Source: Capitella teleta (taxonomy: Eukaryota; Annelida; Polychaeta; Capitellidae). From it: a DNA stretch of 64,000 bases. A model generated the notes under the pieces. That model was not told the DNA's origin and searched no databases. It saw only the letters and a list, made by a program, of their open reading frames with translations. The stretch is from assembly GCA_000328365.1 (NCBI GenBank), contig KB308219.1, forward strand, positions 76,457-140,456, written 5' to 3'. How positions within the stretch are numbered: the first letter of the stretch is position 1; each line of letters starts with the position of its first letter. Shown here piece after piece: positions 61,299 to 64,000 of the stretch. The position numbers and the translations under genes are program-made.

Positions 61299-64000
61299 TC
61301 AGGTTTTGTCCTTAATTTTGTCAGAGTTGTTTTTTGCTGACGATGATGACATCATGGGAGGAGGGGGAGGGGGCAGGTGTCTAGAGGGGGGGCCTAGGCT
61401 CCTGCTTTGCTGCCCAGCCAAGTGAGGCGCCAATGCAGCGACAGCTGTCTGTTGTTGATGCAGCATCTGCAGCATTAACTGTTGGTGTTGCTCCTGAAAT
61501 AATAAACAGCAGAATCATTCACTGGTCTCAATCACAGGCAGATATTTCTACAAGTTGATAATCAGATGACTCACGGGGGTGAGGGGGGAGCCCAGCATGA
61601 GTTGCCTCTGCTGCTGCTGAATCAAACGCTGCTGATCGGCCGTCAGGTGTCGCTCGGGAGGACTGGGTCGTGACGGAGGTCTGCGTGAGTGGTGGTTCTC
61701 AGGAGGACTGGGGTGTGGGGGGCGCTGCATGTGGGCCCCACCAGGATGCGAAGAAGAAGATGACAGCGAAGAAGGAAGACTGCTTTGGGCTGGGCTCTGA
61801 GCTGGGCTCCGAGTGTTGGTTCTGCTGAAGGCCTCTCTCAGGTCCTGTGGAATAATGAGCATTTGATCAACACAAAAATCCACACTGAACATAAATCATT
61901 CTCACTGACCCCTTTTTGCAAATGTACTCTTGTGCAAATAAATGATGAAAATATTTACAGCCCAGAGTCTGTTTCTCCGATATAAATGAGACTATTCATC
62001 TAATGAAGGCAAGCAAAGATTTTCAGATGTAGCAATGAATTGGGACAGTGCACATGGTCACATTTCAAATAAATAACATAGAAATCAAATTCCTGCCACA
62101 TAAAATGCAACAAATAAATAAATTTAAAACCATAAAATAAAGAGCAGACTCAGTTGTAACTCACTGGAAAAGCTTCCACAACAAGGCTGCTCACCTGCTG
62201 AATGGCCGCTGGGTCTTGGATAAAATTATTTGCCCTCCGATGGCTACTGGTCTCTGGTGATGGCCCAGTGGAGTTGGAGGTAGAGGCAGGGCGCGGCTGC
62301 TGCGGCTGTTGCGGCTGGGGCACCTGGTTGTTGAGGGGGGTCAGAGGCAAGGAGAGTCTGGCGTTGACAGCAAGCAGTTGATCCCGCCTAGCAGTCAATG
62401 ACGCGATGTGCTCCTCTAATCGCTGGTTTTCTTGTCGCAATTGATGCAAACAATTTAACAAGGAAGCAACTATCAACATCAGAGAATGAATATTTCATTA
62501 ATTGTAAACAGTGAATTACTAACTGTCAAAGTGCTGGGCTTGTTCCATGAGGAAGTGAGAACCTTGGTCCCATTGTCTTTCCAACAACTGCTCCATACTG
62601 CTGGGCAACCTGCGTTTAATTAAAACACCATTTTCTAACAGCGACTAATTGAAAGAATCTGTCTTACTGGTTGTCTGAGTTGCGAGAGGGTGATGTGAGC
62701 ACCTTGGTGGCCGGGTTGACTCGCGAGGACTTTGGTGGCCCCAGTAGAGGACCATTGGAGAGCGTTTCTGTGGGAGGGCTCGAATCATGGCTGAATGACG
62801 TGGCTGAAATATGAAAAAAAAAAAAAAATTATATTAAGAATTCTGAATTTCTGATTCAAAGTGTACAAGAAAAGGATTAACAACTGTTATGGAGACTGCA
62901 AAAAAAAAAAAAAAAAAATCATCTTGTCTAAATGCAATACCTCCGTTAGTTAGCGAATCAGGGAAGAGAGTAGGAGGAGGAGGGGTCAGGGGTCGTGACC
63001 CTTGATCATCAGGAGCAGAGCAAGCAGAGAGCAACCCTAGAAATCAAGCATTTCTTACATAAAGCATGTTAAATATATGAGTATTCATTCAGCATGTTAA
63101 GCAGTATATATAACAAAGTTGAAAATTTCTCACAAACCTTGTTTTTGAAGACTGGAGATGGTAACATTAGTGGTGGCAGCACTGTATATACTAGCCCCAG
63201 ATCCACTGTAAAAACAACGATTAATAAATTGAAATCCAACTCACTCAGTTAACTAAACCTTGGCTGCTCTCGTCGCTTCTTTGGAACAGGCTTTTTCGTC
63301 GTCACAGCGTTAGTTGCCATGGCAACAATTGTTTCAGATTGCTTGGGAGAAGTACTTGCAGTGATACTGGGAGGAGCTGGACTACTAGCGCTGGCTAAGA
63401 TATCCTTGACGGTTTTAACTTTGTTGTCCCTAGCAACGGGCGCAACTGGAGGCACTGATTTTTCAGCCCCTTTTGACTTCTTCACTTTCTTCTTATCTGT
63501 ACGATCATTTGATCTGAAACGATAAGCAATGAAGCCAAATACAAGGAGCCAGATCAAAACTCACTTCGACCGCGGCCGTTTGCCAGCAACCTTCTCAGTC
63601 TCCGCCCCTTTTGCAGGGTCCTCTACACCGTTGGGGTAGTTCTTGTTAAGGAAGTTTTCATAGGTATTTGAGTACGCCGTCATGTCAGTTTCATTCTTAG
63701 ATAACAGAGGCATTCCTTCATCCGGGGACGATTTATTCAGTTCCGCAGTTTTATCACTTTCCCCACTGTCGGAGCTGATGGAGCTGCCTAGACCACTGTC
63801 CACTGCCTTCTCGTAACGCTTCACATCAGGTTTCTCGGCATTTTCTCCCCGTGATTTCATGCGCTTCTTTTCAGTACTTTTGACCTTTCCTTCAAGGTCA
63901 TCAAAGTTCGCTGGGCTTGGTGTTATGGTGGTTTCAGTGAAGTTTGCTGTGGTGAACTTTCCGGTGGCTTTGATGTCTGTTATTTTCTGATCGGCACTCA
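61299..64000 (-). CDS. MLLT10: AF10/AF17 (MLLT10/MLLT6) homologue, C-terminal part, partial
   Basis: Runs off the window; the visible exons are 64000-63565 (open at the edge), 63513-63259, 63205-63138, 63036-62941, 62803-62668, 62609-62524, 62469-62195, 61844-61575 and 61493-61299, all in phase. The key block is the octapeptide motif plus leucine zipper: MEQLLERQWDQGSHFLMEQA, then LLNCLHQLRQENQRLEEHIA and SLTARRDQLLAVNARLSLP. In AF10/AF17 it binds DOT1L and so directs H3K79 methylation. Upstream is low-complexity sequence with a basic KKKVKKSKG stretch (nuclear-signal-like). Downstream are Pro- and Gln-rich repeats (DQQRLIQQQQRQLML, EQHQQLMLQMLHQQQ). The PHD fingers expected at the N-terminus lie outside. 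One invertebrate gene usually covers both human paralogues, so the symbol is approximate. Confidence 0.92.

Overview
The window is nuclear DNA of an animal, most likely a bilaterian marine invertebrate with a compact genome. The genes are split by GT-AG introns, many only about 45-60 bp long. The proteins align end to end with known animal proteins (from memory), and repeats (LINEs, a tRNA-derived SINE, hAT-like and TA-flanked MITEs) sit in the larger introns and intergenic spaces. I cannot name the species; the peptide-receptor-like GPCR argues against a sponge. Two 50-N scaffold gaps and two near-identical duplicated segments suggest a heterozygous draft assembly, so duplications here need caution.

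Layout. 1-906: a second, rearranged copy of part of the PINX1/PLK1 locus. 1687-3266: PINX1 (-), head to head with PLK1 (+, 3696-10168), whose 4.4 kb first intron is full of repeats and an antisense gene remnant. 11530-13742: CDK5RAP3 (+). 15487-19975: PIGV (-), with its 3' exons, probably its first exon, and no recognisable middle; an assembly gap, a LINE fragment and an F-box-like remnant lie inside. 20221-21880: TMEM167A/kish (+), head to head with PIGV. 24216-28162: a FOXN1/4-class forkhead gene (-). 30000-41160: a repeat block holding a SINE with perfect target-site duplication and two near-identical ~5.5 kb units, each with a dead LINE, separated by a gap. 42484-43545: intronless rhodopsin-class GPCR (-). 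44180-45900: alpha-L-fucosidase pseudogene (-). 47280-48177: AAT microsatellite and two long palindromes. 48545-50249: ankyrin/SOCS-box protein (+). 51548-55686: DDX31 (-). 56217-59702: WDR75 (-). 61299-64000: 3' part of an AF10/AF17 (MLLT10/MLLT6) gene (-), running off the window.

Functional themes. PINX1, DDX31 and WDR75 all belong to nucleolar ribosome biogenesis. PLK1 and CDK5RAP3 concern cell division, UFMylation and ER quality control; PIGV and TMEM167A concern the ER/Golgi secretory pathway. Two head-to-head pairs (PINX1/PLK1, 429 bp apart; PIGV exon 1/TMEM167A, 245 bp apart) look like shared promoters. I rebuilt exon structures by hand from splice sites and reading phase. For PLK1, CDK5RAP3, TMEM167A, FOXN, ASB, DDX31 and WDR75 all phases close to a complete reading frame of near-family length. 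I found no convincing new biological system. The most unusual items are the paired palindromes, the PINX1-PLK1 chimeric junction and the LINE units that share disabling lesions.
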